From contig JABYQU010000029.1 of the NCBI GenBank assembly GCA_022264855.1, positions 186,001 to 250,000 on the forward strand: a stretch of DNA of 64,000 bases, given 5' to 3'. A model generated the notes under the pieces. That model searched no databases and was not told the DNA's origin. It saw only the letters and a program-made list of their open reading frames with translations. Both the position numbers and the translations under genes were made by a program. This DNA comes from Lenzites betulinus (Eukaryota > Basidiomycota > Agaricomycetes > Polyporales > Polyporaceae). Every line of letters begins with the position of its first letter. Position 1 is the first letter of the stretch. This document shows positions 22,509 through 32,631 of the stretch, piece after piece.

Positions 22509-25198
22509 ATGCGCGTTCCGCTCCTTGGCGTGCTCCTCACCTTCTTTTCTTCCGCAAGGGCCGATGTCACAGTTTACGGTGTACTCGGGAGTACGACGGC
22601 GGCACCTTCGCAGTCAAACACGGGGACCTCGACGTCCTCCATCTCTTACGTGACTACTCCTGGTCCCGCCCGCTACACAGGCCTTGCTGCATATAACGAT
22701 GTGTATCTTCCTCCGCCGCCGATCCCTAGTCCGCCACCCTCGAATAACTTCGCCATCAATGTTCCCAAGAGCTCCTCGAACGTCGTTGGGCTTTCGATAC
22801 CCCAGGCAGGAACCTTCTTCGGATTCTCGATCGAAATGTCGGTTGCCACCCAACTCAGTGAGTGCCGGTTCTCGTGAATACAACAGTATGAAGCTCGAGC
22901 CTCATCTTCGTTTCGTTGGGCAGTCGGAACAAACTCGTGCGTGGTTTAACCATTGGAGACATAATACCGCTTACTTACCTATCATTGCAGCACACGTCTC
23001 TTCGTCCCGTTCCTCAACCTGATGTCTCTCATCGTGCAGCGGGTGGGCGCTGTACATGTACGTGTTGGCGGAAACACGCAGGACACCGCATATATGGTGG
23101 ACTCGTTCCCCGATGGAAGAATCCTGGAGAAGGACAAAGAAGACGCATCCAACCCTGTACTGTCGCGTTTCACACTCTCGCGAAGTATGCATGGTGCTGA
23201 TATATATATATAGACATACACTCCAGTGTTGGCATTCACGGTGGATCTGATCTATATGTTAAGCAATGTCTCCAGCCTGGTGAACACGAAGTGGTATCTT
23301 GGTAAGCACTGACTCCTCATGCGATGCGTATCCTTCACAAACTCTAATCAACCAGGTGTCCCATTCAACGATACAAACAATCTACGACTACAAATCGCTG
23401 AGCTCGGCGAAGAGATTCTTGGCGACAACCTCATCGGGTTCCAAGCAGGGAACGAGCCAGACCTTTACGGAGCGTACGCGATAATCATCACGTCTACTTT
23501 CACCGAAGGATTTCTCAAATGTCTATTACTGCAGCAACAACCACGGTCATCGCCCCAAGACGTACAGTCCTTGGGACTACTTCGGCGAATTTGGAGTGTT
23601 CACGCAGGCATACAACAACGACACCAAGATCACCCGGAAGAAGTCGCTCATTGCCCCAAGTACCGACGGCGGCAACTGGCCCGACCCTTTGAACCCCAGC
23701 AGCTTCCCCATCGGAGCGGAGCCGGTGTGGAACACAGGATTCGTCCAGCAGTACGACGATTTCCTCAGTGCACTCGCGGTCGAGCAGTACGTACCCCCTT
23801 TTTATATACTCTCGTGATAACTGGAACAAAATCTCCCAGCTACCCCTTGAACAACTGCGCAGATTTGTTCCCAGGCCTGGGCACGCCTGCGGACCTGCTC
23901 ACTGTGCTTGCCCCGTACCTGACGCACAACAGTGGTCTCTCGCTTGTGCAGCCACACCTCAACTCGACGTCGCTCGCGCAGACGTGGAACAAGCCCTTCC
24001 TGATGTTTGAGACGAACACAGCCTCTTGCGGCGGGTTCCCGGGCGTTAGCGATGCGTTCGCTGCAGCGCTGTGGGGCGTCGACTATGGGCTTCAAATGGC
24101 AAACAGCAACTTTACGGGAGCTTTGTTCCACGCCGGTGGACAGAACGTGACGTATAACGTGCGTGTGTACCTCTTGTCGTGTACCACTGGCTAATAAATA
24201 TCGTCGGTAGCCATTCACAGGTATGTGGGGTATCAAGCATCACTTACTAACACACAGAACTGACTCGCGACCTCACCGCAGCTGCGCCCACGAACGAGTC
24301 CTCGATCCACCAATGGACCGTTGGCCCCATTTTCTACTCCGCACTTGTCGTCGCAGAGGCACTCGGGTCGACGAACACCTCGCGCGTGAAGGACCTCTTC
24401 CCAAACAACGGCAGCGAGTTTACGCCCGCCTACGCAGTTTACGAGAACGACCAGCTCGCGCGCATGGTGCTCATCAACTTCCTCGATGACCCCAGCGGCG
24501 CGAACGACTACACCGCGTCAATCAGCGTCGGCGGCCAGCAGTTCGGGGAGGCTGGCGCGGTCCCGGCTCAAGTCAAAGTCAAGTGAGTACACAACCTTGT
24601 ACCCTATCGGGACCTAGCCGTGCATGGCCAGCGCTGACCACAATGCTCAGGTACCTCCTAGCGCCGTCCGTGTCCGAGAAGCAGAACATCACATGGGCGG
24701 GACAGGTACGCAGCATCTCCCGGGTTCTCGTAATGGCCCCTATGCTGGTCTCTCTGTCGAACTCACCTCCCTGCGCAGACCCTCGGGGGCCGTTTCCAGG
24801 CCGATGGGCGCCTGCAGGGCACTGAGGTCGTGCAGACGGTACAGTGTGACCAGACCGCGAACACCTGCGCAATCAAGGTGCCCGCGCCGGGCGCCGCGCT
24901 CGTCTTCGTCTCGGATGGCGCACAGCAGCAGGCGGACGCTCTCGCAGCGCAGACCGCGGCGACGTACGCCACCACGGTGGTCACAAAGACGAAGAACACG
25001 GCCACGGTGGACCCGTCCGTGCTCGCGACGTCCAACGGGAACAACGGCAAGATCCGCGGGCTGAACCAGGGCGGGACGAGCCAGGGCGGGGAGAACGGCG
25101 CAGTGGGCGCGGGCCCAACGTCGGTGGTGGCTGTGGCGCTGACTGCAGTGCTTGCGCTGAGCTTGTCCGCGTCGCTGTCGGTGGGTTTGTTTTGGTGA
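22509..25198 (+). CDS. GH79 family beta-glucuronidase-like secreted protein
   Basis: This is a glycoside hydrolase of family 79 as found in wood-decay fungi, predicted to cleave glucuronic-acid groups on arabinogalactan or similar glycans outside the cell. A signal peptide is present (MRVPLLGVLLTFFSSARA). The N-terminal part then gives SIEMSVATQL and, after introns, VHVRVGGNTQD. The acid/base glutamate lies in GFQAGNEPDLYG and the nucleophile glutamate in PFLMFETNTASCGG. The C-terminal beta-sandwich reads VYENDQLARMVLINFLDD and PAPGAALVFVSDG. The extreme C-terminus is Gly/Ser-rich and ends in a hydrophobic tail (VVAVALTAVLALSLSASLSVGLFW), which suggests a GPI anchor. About ten introns are needed; one near 23163-23218 contains a short TA repeat. 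Family assignment is from motifs and layout; the exact substrate is inferred. Confidence 0.85.
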
Positions 25199-26599
25199 GC
25201 TCGATGCTCCGCGTTCACTTGGGGCTTCTGGGAGTCGGGCTATGGCCATATCGGGGACTTGTGTGCAGGCGCGCACAATGTGCAGTTTTGTTAGGTTATT
25301 CATGATACCATCGTGCAGTTGATTCCGTTTTATCGTAGCATCGCAGTGTAATTATACATGTTTGAAGGTGCGTCTGCGATCGCTCACGCTAGATTGGATG
25401 ATGCTCACTGCGCCCCCTTGCGCGTGATAGCACATAGCCGCCATTCCCCATCACTGACTGCCTTGGAATCAAGAATGCGACCCTTTGTTCATCTTCACCC
25501 TTGACTGTCGTTCATTGACCTTGCATCGTTGCAGTGCTCGGATGCAATTATAACGATCTGTGACACTGTCAGCTTGATACACTCGCCATCGGCGGTCAGT
25601 GCAGCCCTCCCGTGCAAGCAACGCCCCGCCACAATATCGTCGTGACTGTGTAAATGACGCACTGCCGGACTGACTCGCGGGCAAAATTGAGGCCTTTATG
25701 CGTGTCAATCATGGCACGCCTTGTATTGCGAGGGCGACAGATGTGAGCACCTGCCAACTCTCAAACAAGCTGAAATGCTCGCACTCAATTTCCATAGCCA
25801 CGGCGTCATTACGACTCACGCAGGGAAAATGACTCTACACCCGACTGCGCTGTCGAGTCGTAGCCTCGAGGCAGGAACAGCGCGGTGCCTCGCGAGGTCG
25901 ACAGTGTCCCGACACCTGGCAAATTTGTCTCTGGGGCCGTAGCCGTACTGCCACTGGATCCTGGCGCTTCGCCATTAAAGTTGTCCAGCGCCGGCGGTGC
26001 CGAAGATGATCAGCACTGCAGCTGCGCCAGGCCCCAGCATCTGCAGCAGCATTCGGTCAATGTCAACGAACCGCTCCCAGTCGGCTGCTTGCCCTTGCCT
26101 ACGAGGCGCGACCGCGCCCGCATGCCACGAGCGCGGCGCGGCGCCTCATCACATCTTGCCTCCAATAGCATGCATCATCACCATCGTGGGGTGCTGGATC
26201 CGATCCAAGGAAGCCGCACATGGTTGCGCCGCGGTATGTTCACGACGTCCCCCACAAAGCGCACAGTTCTAAACACCCGCGCCCGGGTTCCTAGGCCCAA
26301 TAGCGTCGCATCGTTCCGCTGGAGGAGGAAGCGGTGCAGCACGCAGGCGCCGCTGTCACTGTTCTACGTTGCCGGTCCCCACGACTCCCTTCCTATCCCG
26401 TGCGCCATCGCCATCCTCGAGACCGGATGCACTCCCACCATGCTGGGATCGTTCTGCGCCTCCTGGCGCAGCGGCCTGCTCGCACCTCGACACGCGTCTG
26501 CGCGGGACACATACTCGCCATCGCGACATTCGCGCACCTTCGCGCACTGTCTGTTCTTCCACACCTTCCTTTCGCGGCGTCCTAGTCAGAATGCAGCAC

Positions 26600-26912
26600 A
26601 GGCGCGGGCCTGTGTACGTGGGCGCGCAGGCAGTCTCCAACGTACTGCATGCTGTGCGTACTCGGAATACGTGCATCACGGATGGCTGACCGGGGCCGTT
26701 CGGACGCGTCCTGCCTGCCCAGCCTGCTCTGCCAGTGGCGTGGCGTGTCGTCTGCATCCGCGCGCGCAACCAGTTACCGGTCTCTGGCGAGGCGCGGCAC
26801 GGCGGGCGGCCCGCACCCACGGCGGGCGTGTCGTGTTACATTGCTGGATAGCCGGACGGGGATGGGCGAGTACGTGTATTCCGCCGGTCCTGCGTCATCG
26901 TGAGTCGAGGAG
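26600..26912 (-). repeat. Dispersed inverted repeat, copy B
   Basis: Reverse-complement partner of 21045-21325, about 5.3 kb away. Matching blocks read on the minus strand are CTCGACTCACGATGACGCAG, ACCGGCGGAATACACGTACTCG, GCTATCCAGC, AGAGCAGGCTGG, CCCCGGTCAGCCAT and CGTATTCCGAGTACGCACAGCA. It ends about 75 bp before the TATA box of the small secreted protein gene, so it may contain upstream promoter sequence. Confidence 0.75.
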
Positions 26913-26985
26913 CTGTCGTTGTCTGGCTCTGTCAGTTCCGCAGCGGCGGCGCGGCCTCGCTCGCTCGCGTATTGGCTTCGCATGG

Positions 26986-27144
26986 TATATAAGGTAGCCC
27001 GGGCAGGAGGGCTGGCCCCCCAGTCAAATTCACTCAGCCTCTCTCGTCTCTCATCTCTCGTCTACCGCACTACTGCATAAGTACTCTCGCATTCGAACCA
27101 TCTCTACCCACTCGCACCACCTCAACCTGTCACCCTCGCACAAC
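26986..27144 (+). promoter_or_regulatory. TATA box and pyrimidine-rich leader of the small secreted protein gene
   Basis: TATATAAG at 26986-26993 is a textbook TATA box. It is followed by a long CT-rich stretch (27035-27130, CTCTCGTCTCTCATCTCTCG), the arrangement seen upstream of highly expressed filamentous-fungal genes. The ATG at 27145 lies about 150 bp downstream of the TATA box, in context CAACATGC. Confidence 0.7.
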
Positions 27145-27450
27145 ATGCCGCGTTTCGCATTCACCTCCCTCGTCTTCGTCTTCGCCCTCGCGCTGACTGC
27201 GCTCGCGGGCCCTGTTCCGCGCGACCTCGTTTCCTCGGCCTCCACTGCTCCTGCTGGTGGCGCGGTGGGCGCAGTCGACGTGAACGCACCTCCGAAGCCG
27301 GTCTTCTCGTTCGGTAAGTCAAGCCAAGGTTACTCACGTGGCTCGTCATGTCTAAACGCTCCCTCTGCAGGACCCGGTTCTGTCCCGCTTCCCGCGCCCA
27401 CGCTCTCCGCGGGAGTCGGCGCGCCCCTCGAGATGGACTGGCTCTCATGA
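27145..27450 (+). CDS. Small secreted protein, Pro/Ala/Val-rich
   Basis: The protein begins with a clear signal peptide (MPRFAFTSLVFVFALALTALA), with cleavage likely after ALA or AGP. The mature part is short, about 60 residues, and rich in Pro, Ala, Gly and Val, ending GAPLEMDWLS. No cysteines remain in the spliced mature form, so it is not a typical disulfide-rich effector. A candidate intron at 27314-27370 (GTAAGT...CTGCAG, 57 bp) is a multiple of three with no stop, so both spliced (82 aa) and unspliced (101 aa) messages keep the frame; the retained version adds a cysteine. A strong TATA box and CT-rich leader suggest high expression. I do not recognise a family. Role is unknown; possibly an extracellular or wall-associated peptide. 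Confidence 0.6.
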   Translation: MPRFAFTSLVFVFALALTALAGPVPRDLVSSASTAPAGGAVGAVDVNAPPKPVFSFGKSSQGYSRGSSCLNAPSAGPGSVPLPAPTLSAGVGAPLEMDWLS

Positions 27451-28384
27451 GCAGGACATGACGCAACCCGCCTTTCTGCCCGCCGTCCGGCCTCCGCGAT
27501 ACCCCCCGGGATGTTTTCCCACTATACCCCCACCGGCGACTTCCTCCGGACTCTCTCATAGAAGGCCGACATCGCGCACACCACGCGCGGAACCGATTCT
27601 ATTTTCTTCTTCTTTCTCTTGAATATCTAGCTCGTGGCCTCGCGACGGCATGCGAGGCGCTAGGCCTCCTGCCTAGCGCTTGATTGCTCTTCATTTCTTG
27701 GATTATCTATTTGTCTCACCACATACTATCCACACACCTCTTCTACTTCCATCTAACTCCACATATACGTTCCCGGCCCCTCTTTGTACCATCTTCGTTT
27801 TTTTCATATAGCTGTATCCCTACTCCCTGTATCCTTCGATTCATTCATCACGCACATTCTGTGTTGTAGTTCTATTTTACACCCTTTTCTCATTCCCTCT
27901 CCTTCGTGCAACGCTTCTACCCAACCTCATATACACTTCTCATTACCTACTTTGTTTCTTCGCTCTGTATCACATTAAGACGGCGCAGTAGCATGTCTTC
28001 ATACCCTTGTATTCGTAGCAGCATCTTGGAATCCATGTGTATTCTATCCTTGTATTCGGCATCCGGCTTGGATGAAACATTTTTATGGCTTGAAGGAAAC
28101 ATATATAGCACCTATTTGAGACGTATTGCGGTGCCTGTCAACGAACCAATGTTGATATGATGTAGTAGGTTGTCGGAAAAGCGCCCACATAACGTGGCGG
28201 CGGTGAGTAGAATATGACATCATGTTTAAGGCGCCGCCTAGTAATCACAAGTGTCTCATTCCTACTTGCCTCCTGCCACATCATCCTGCTAGACCTCTCT
28301 CGACTTTGGTCGCCGCGACGCTGATTTCGCAACCGGACATCATTTTAAGACTACGAATACACTTGAGAGCTTTTGCATTGCACG
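27451..28384. other. Intergenic region with hairpin and pyrimidine-rich tract
   Basis: A perfect 9-bp stem with a 5-nt loop (GCGCTAGGC-CTCCT-GCCTAGCGC) occupies 27657-27679. It is followed by about 300 bp that is strikingly C+T rich on the plus strand (27690-27990). Both may belong to the 3' untranslated region of the small secreted protein gene or to the next promoter. No further gene is supported. Confidence 0.5.
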
Positions 28385-29178
28385 ATGGAGGACCCCACAA
28401 AGGAGCTTCAGAATGTCGTCGGTCTCGTCACCACCGCTATAAACCCTGAAATCCAGAAAGCAAGTGTCCTGAAGTATGTTTTCTCCATGTATACTGCCAA
28501 ATATGTCACTCACCATGGATGATATGTACAGGTACTACGCGCCCGATGCGTCCTTCCGACACCCAATGTGCGCCGTCGCGTCCGGGCCCGACTCGCGCGC
28601 CGCCATCCTTTCCATCCTGCAGTGGTATCGCGTTCTCTCGCCTGTGCTCTCCGTACGCGTTACGTCGGTCACCTACGACGCCGAGAAGCACTCCGCGTTC
28701 CTCGACGTTACCCAGACGTTTCACGTCCGCTGGTCCCCGTTCAGTCCTGCGCCCGCACGGTGCGTCTCTCACATTTCTCTGCTCGTGCCTCCTCTCGCAG
28801 AGGCTGATAAGTTCTGTATTGCGTAGGCTGCTCGTCCATTTGACGCTGCGCCTGTCGCCCTCGCCTACGGACCCGACGAAGACCGTCTACCACATCGCCG
28901 CACACGAAGATTTCTACCACCCCGACGACCTCGTGTCCCTCATCATCCCGCCAGTGGTGCCGCTCGTCCGTGCGGCGCTCCACACGGCAACCTTTGTGTG
29001 CCGGGTGAATGCGAAGGTGTTTGGCGCGCTGGGCTACTGGTCCGTCAGCGACGGGGAGGGAGGCAAAGGCGTGCACCTGCAGCCGCGAGGCGAGCCTCTC
29101 CCCCCAATCGGAGAAGAGGAGGGCGTAGAACTGCAAGAGAGGACGAGGGATGATGATGCACATAAGAAGCTGGATTGA
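28385..29178 (+). CDS. SigF-like NTF2-like domain protein
   Basis: The protein belongs to the fungal group annotated as SigF-like NTF2-like. It begins MEDPTKELQNVVGLVTTAINPEIQ, joined after an intron near 28474-28530 to KYYAPDASFRHPMCAV, the conserved start of the cone-shaped NTF2-like fold. Next come ILSILQWYRVLSPVLSVRVTSVTYD and FLDVTQTFHVRWSPF. A second intron near 28760-28826 leads to LLVHLTLRLSP, TVYHIAAHEDFYHPDDLVSLIIPPVVPLVR and a charged tail ending DDDAHKKLD, TGA at 29176-29178. The length is about 220 residues, the usual size. A hydrophobic patch (LIIPPVVPLV) suggests lipid or membrane contact. No enzymatic role is known from sequence; the name refers to the fold. Confidence 0.8.
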
Positions 29179-30083
29179 TTGACATATCATAATCCTCGGA
29201 CTTGTGCATTAACGGACGGATAGCCTGTACTTGTATGACGCCATTCCCAAAATTCGGTCGCGATTGAGTTATCACTATTAGCTCGGATGTTCATCGATGC
29301 ATCATCGTTCAAACGTTCAAGCTCAACGTCGTAGAAAACCTGCATGTGACTTCCTTGTATCTTCTATTGTAAAGAGCGTCGGTCTCCTTCTCGGAAGTTA
29401 CCTGTTTTGGGAACCAAATACGCAAATGTCACTGTTTCTAGGAGATTCATGTGTTCATTATACCGTAGTAGCAGCCAGGTGCATTGCAACTAACACTTGA
29501 CTACCTACTGAAGCATCTAGGAGGGAAAGAGAGGGCTCAACTTGAAGAGTATCGATTTCGGTGTGCGAGATGTATATTCTCGATAATTCTCTCATGTGTG
29601 CCGAAACTTACTAGCCACAGTATACAACATCATTAGAGGTGTGACCTGGCAAAATATCTAGAACAGTGCTGACAATCGATTTTCTAGATATATACATGGC
29701 CCGGGCCACTGCGGGTCGTATTTGCAGCTTAAAGGTGAGTATGCCAACGGTCTCGCCGGTGGCATCTTGCGAGTGCTCTTAAGGTTGCTGTCATTTAACT
29801 CCTCGAACATGACTTGGCATGAGTACATACTAGCGCTGCGCTACTTCTCACTCTTGGCGGTCAATTGCGAGTCTGGGCTGTCGAGCGGCTCGAGCGCGCG
29901 TGCGAGAGGGTCCGCCACCCCGCTCTGCGGAGTGGTGGGCCCTCCAAAGTTTACGAGGCAATGAGACTGGAAAAGAAAGCAATATTCCGGGCCGTAGGCA
30001 CGGGTAGCGTGATATAAGTAATCCAAGACGCACTGGTATAACATATAACAACTTCAGATACTTGGGTACATATCTGTGTCCCC
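29179..30083. other. Intergenic region between convergent genes
   Basis: About 900 bp between the 3' ends of the NTF2-like gene (plus) and the F-box gene (minus). It contains AT-rich tracts around 29570-29720 but no supported gene. It probably holds both 3' untranslated regions. Confidence 0.5.
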
Positions 30084-32042
30084 TCAGAACGACAAGATGC
30101 GATACTTCCGGATGTGAGATTGCTATGCGGTCCACAAGGTAAATACGAGTCAGCTTGCAAATATAGCTGGACGGAAAAGCAGAGTACTCACGCTAGAGAC
30201 CATCACAAGCGAGTCCTCGCTGATCATGACCGCGTCAAACTGCCCCTCGCCCTCGACGTTGAACGGCGGCGTCTTGCGGACGGCGTACGGCAGCGCCGTC
30301 CGCACCTCCTCCCGAAATATTTTTGTGGGGCGGAACAGGCGCTCGTCCGTCACCAACGCAGCGTGGGGATGCACCTGCTGTCCCCCCACGTCCGCTCCTG
30401 CGCCCGCGCCGGCTTGGGTACCGAGGCTCGCCTCGATAACGCCTTCGTCCGCTGGATGCTCCGCATCATCGACGATGTCCATGCCCTGCCCCAGCGCGTG
30501 CGCGTCGGCGGCAGCTTGGCGCTCCTGCACGCGCCGCACGCCGAGCGGATTGAAGTCGAGCGTGAGCACGACGCGCTGCGCGCCCTGCCGCACAGACATC
30601 GCGAACGTCGAGCCGTACACGTAGCACACCCACACGGACGTGTGCGTCGGCGGCGCAGGGATGAAGCGCGAGCCGCGCGGGCCCCACTCTGCCCACGCGA
30701 ACACGCGCGCGCGCGCGTCCGCGGCCTCGGCCTCGGCCTCGGCGACGTGCGCGAGGAACGTCGCGGCGGGGACGAGCGAGATGAAGGGCAGGATGTGCAT
30801 GTTGCCCTCGACGACCCAGAGCGTGATCACGAACAGGCGGCTGTCTTCGCGCGCGACGCTGAACGGGACGCGCAGCGCGGGCGCGGGCCGCCAGTTCGGC
30901 GCGGGGTCCGAGCGCAGCGAGATGGAGATCGTCGCGAAGCTGTCCGCGAGCGCGGGGTAGTGGAACGCGCAGAGGTAGTCGATGTCGCTGAAGTCGATTG
31001 CGTCTCGCGCAGACATGCGTTCGAGGTCGATCACGAACAGGCGCGGGTCGTCCCCGTGAAAGACGTTGTTCTCGTCGAGTTCCATCGTGGGCAGCGAGGT
31101 GAGGAGGACGTATCTCGAGGTGAGGAACGCAAAGGACGAAAGATCGTTGCCTGTGATATGCTACGAGCACGGTGAGAATGTGATGAGAACCAGTACAAAG
31201 TCCAGACCTACCAGTCGGCGCGCGCCGGTTTTCCAACTCCACATGAGAAGTTCGGAGTGGTCTTCGTCCCCGCTCGTCATGAGGATGGCGACGGTATCGG
31301 CGCATATCTGAATAGTGTACGAATACCGACCCCTTTTGGGGATGTGGGTCACTGTTGCCGGACGCGGTGCGGCAGGATGTGGCTCCCCAGTGAAGATGGA
31401 TTTGAAATGCACCGCGCATGTCATTCCGTTCCTACGCGTACCGTTGAAGCACGAGCAAGCACGCATGTCCTGAACACTCACCGGTCCTCTTTGTTTTCTA
31501 TAATGACAAGCAGGTCTTGCGCGGGGTCCATACCAAAGTCGCGGATGTTGACGCCCACGTCCTCGATGCGCCATTCGCGTTCCTCAATTCCCCTGATCTT
31601 CGACGGCAGCTGCTTGAACGCGAGGGTGCGGGCGCTCTCTCCCTGCGCCAAGACGCCTCCGTACAGTTCCCAGACGCCTCCCTGCGACATGGGCATCTCC
31701 CCGCGCCCGGTCCACTGCAGTTTGTCCCAGGCTTCCTGTCTCGTCTTGAGCATGCGCAGACGCTCGGATGCGGTGAGCGTGCTGGGCGGGCCGTCTTCCA
31801 TGCCTGCGGCGGCGAGCTCGATCTTGTATTGGACGCGTACGTCTCCATCGATGATGTCTCTGAGAAGGCGGCAGACCTGCGCAGTCGTCAGAAGGGAGGC
31901 TCGCGCTTGATTATACTCTAACTCGGAGGCGCTGCGCAGAGACCCCCCCGAAGCGCACCTGACGACATCGCAATAAACTCCTGAGCTCGAGCTCGAGGAA
32001 AATGTTGATGATGAGTTCAGGTGGAAATTGTATGAGCTTCAT
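30084..32042 (-). CDS. F-box domain protein (Agaricomycete type)
   Basis: The start at 32042 gives MKLIQFPPELIINIFLELELRSLLRCRQ, a canonical F-box. It joins across an intron (31877-31958) to VCRLLRDIIDG, VQYKIELAAAGMEDG and SERLRMLKTRQEAWDKLQW. This sequence pattern is shared by the large Agaricomycete family of F-box proteins, which likely recruit targets to SCF ubiquitin ligases through Skp1. Downstream exons give IEDVGVNIRDFGMDPAQDLLVIIEN, TIQICADTVAILMTSGD and a long exon (about 30196-31085) starting MELDENNVFHGDDPRLFVIDLER, probably a beta-propeller-like body. The last exon ends RKYRILSF with stop at 30084-30086. The long exon contains an AEAEAEAADARARV stretch from a GC-rich microsatellite. 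Target unknown. Exon joins are consistent and the frame is intact. Confidence 0.8.
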
Positions 32043-32631
32043 GAGTAATTCGTGGTGGTGGTAAGGAAAGGTGTAGTACCGTTCCGCTTGCTACGGTGGT
32101 AACTGATTGGTATAGTATATAATTATCTAATGATAAGGAGGATTCGTGATCTATAGGTTAGGTAAGTAAGTGATTGAAGAAATAGATCAAAGCATATCGC
32201 CCTGCCCCTGCCGCCCTGGCTGCCAGTACTTATACCGTCTCCACCCACTTCGTTTTACCTCAACTTAGGCCCTCTTAGAAGGCGTCATCAACATAAGCAT
32301 GTAAGACAACATGTGATAAACATGGATGTTCAGGAGCTGACGATTGGTTACAGTAAGGTAGACGAGTACTAGTTCAGGAATCACAGCATGAGCATAAGCA
32401 AGCAATGGAGGTCGACTAAATGTCCGGGGACGAGCATATTCTGAGAGGGTAGGGGATGTGGCTAGGAGATACAAAGGGGTATAAAACAGCATGCGGGGAG
32501 TAGACTAGAGTCCGGCGATGTAAAAGATGATTGTGGTATCAGAGGTCATTGAACGATATCGCCCCGTAGCACTAAGTCGAGGTCTCAGCATGCGCACTCG
32601 TAAAGAAAGGACGCCGACGAATATTCATGCT
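32043..32631. other. Intergenic region upstream of the F-box gene
   Basis: This interval lies between the F-box start (minus) and the end of the DUF3712 gene (minus). It is AT-rich around 32100-32180 and holds no supported gene. It should contain the F-box promoter and the 3' untranslated region of the long gene. Confidence 0.5.

Larger units (their letters stand above)
25199..27144. other. GC-rich intergenic region and promoter of the small secreted protein gene
   Basis: About 1.9 kb without a supported gene. A 370-codon open stretch on the plus strand (25885-26997) is rich in Arg, Ala, Pro and His, has no family motif and overlaps the repeat copy and the TATA box, so I treat it as chance openness in GC-rich DNA. 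The right end contains repeat copy B and a strong core promoter. Confidence 0.5.

Noticed and set aside
23199..23213. Short TA repeat
   Set aside because: It lies within an intron of the GH79 gene and is too short to be notable.
25885..26997. 370-codon open frame on the plus strand
   Set aside because: It is Arg/Ala/Pro/His-rich with no motif, lies in GC-rich DNA, and overlaps the dispersed repeat and the TATA box of the next gene.
30114..31175. 353-codon plus-strand frame
   Set aside because: It is the antisense shadow of the F-box long exon; the minus strand has the F-box start and consistent splice sites.
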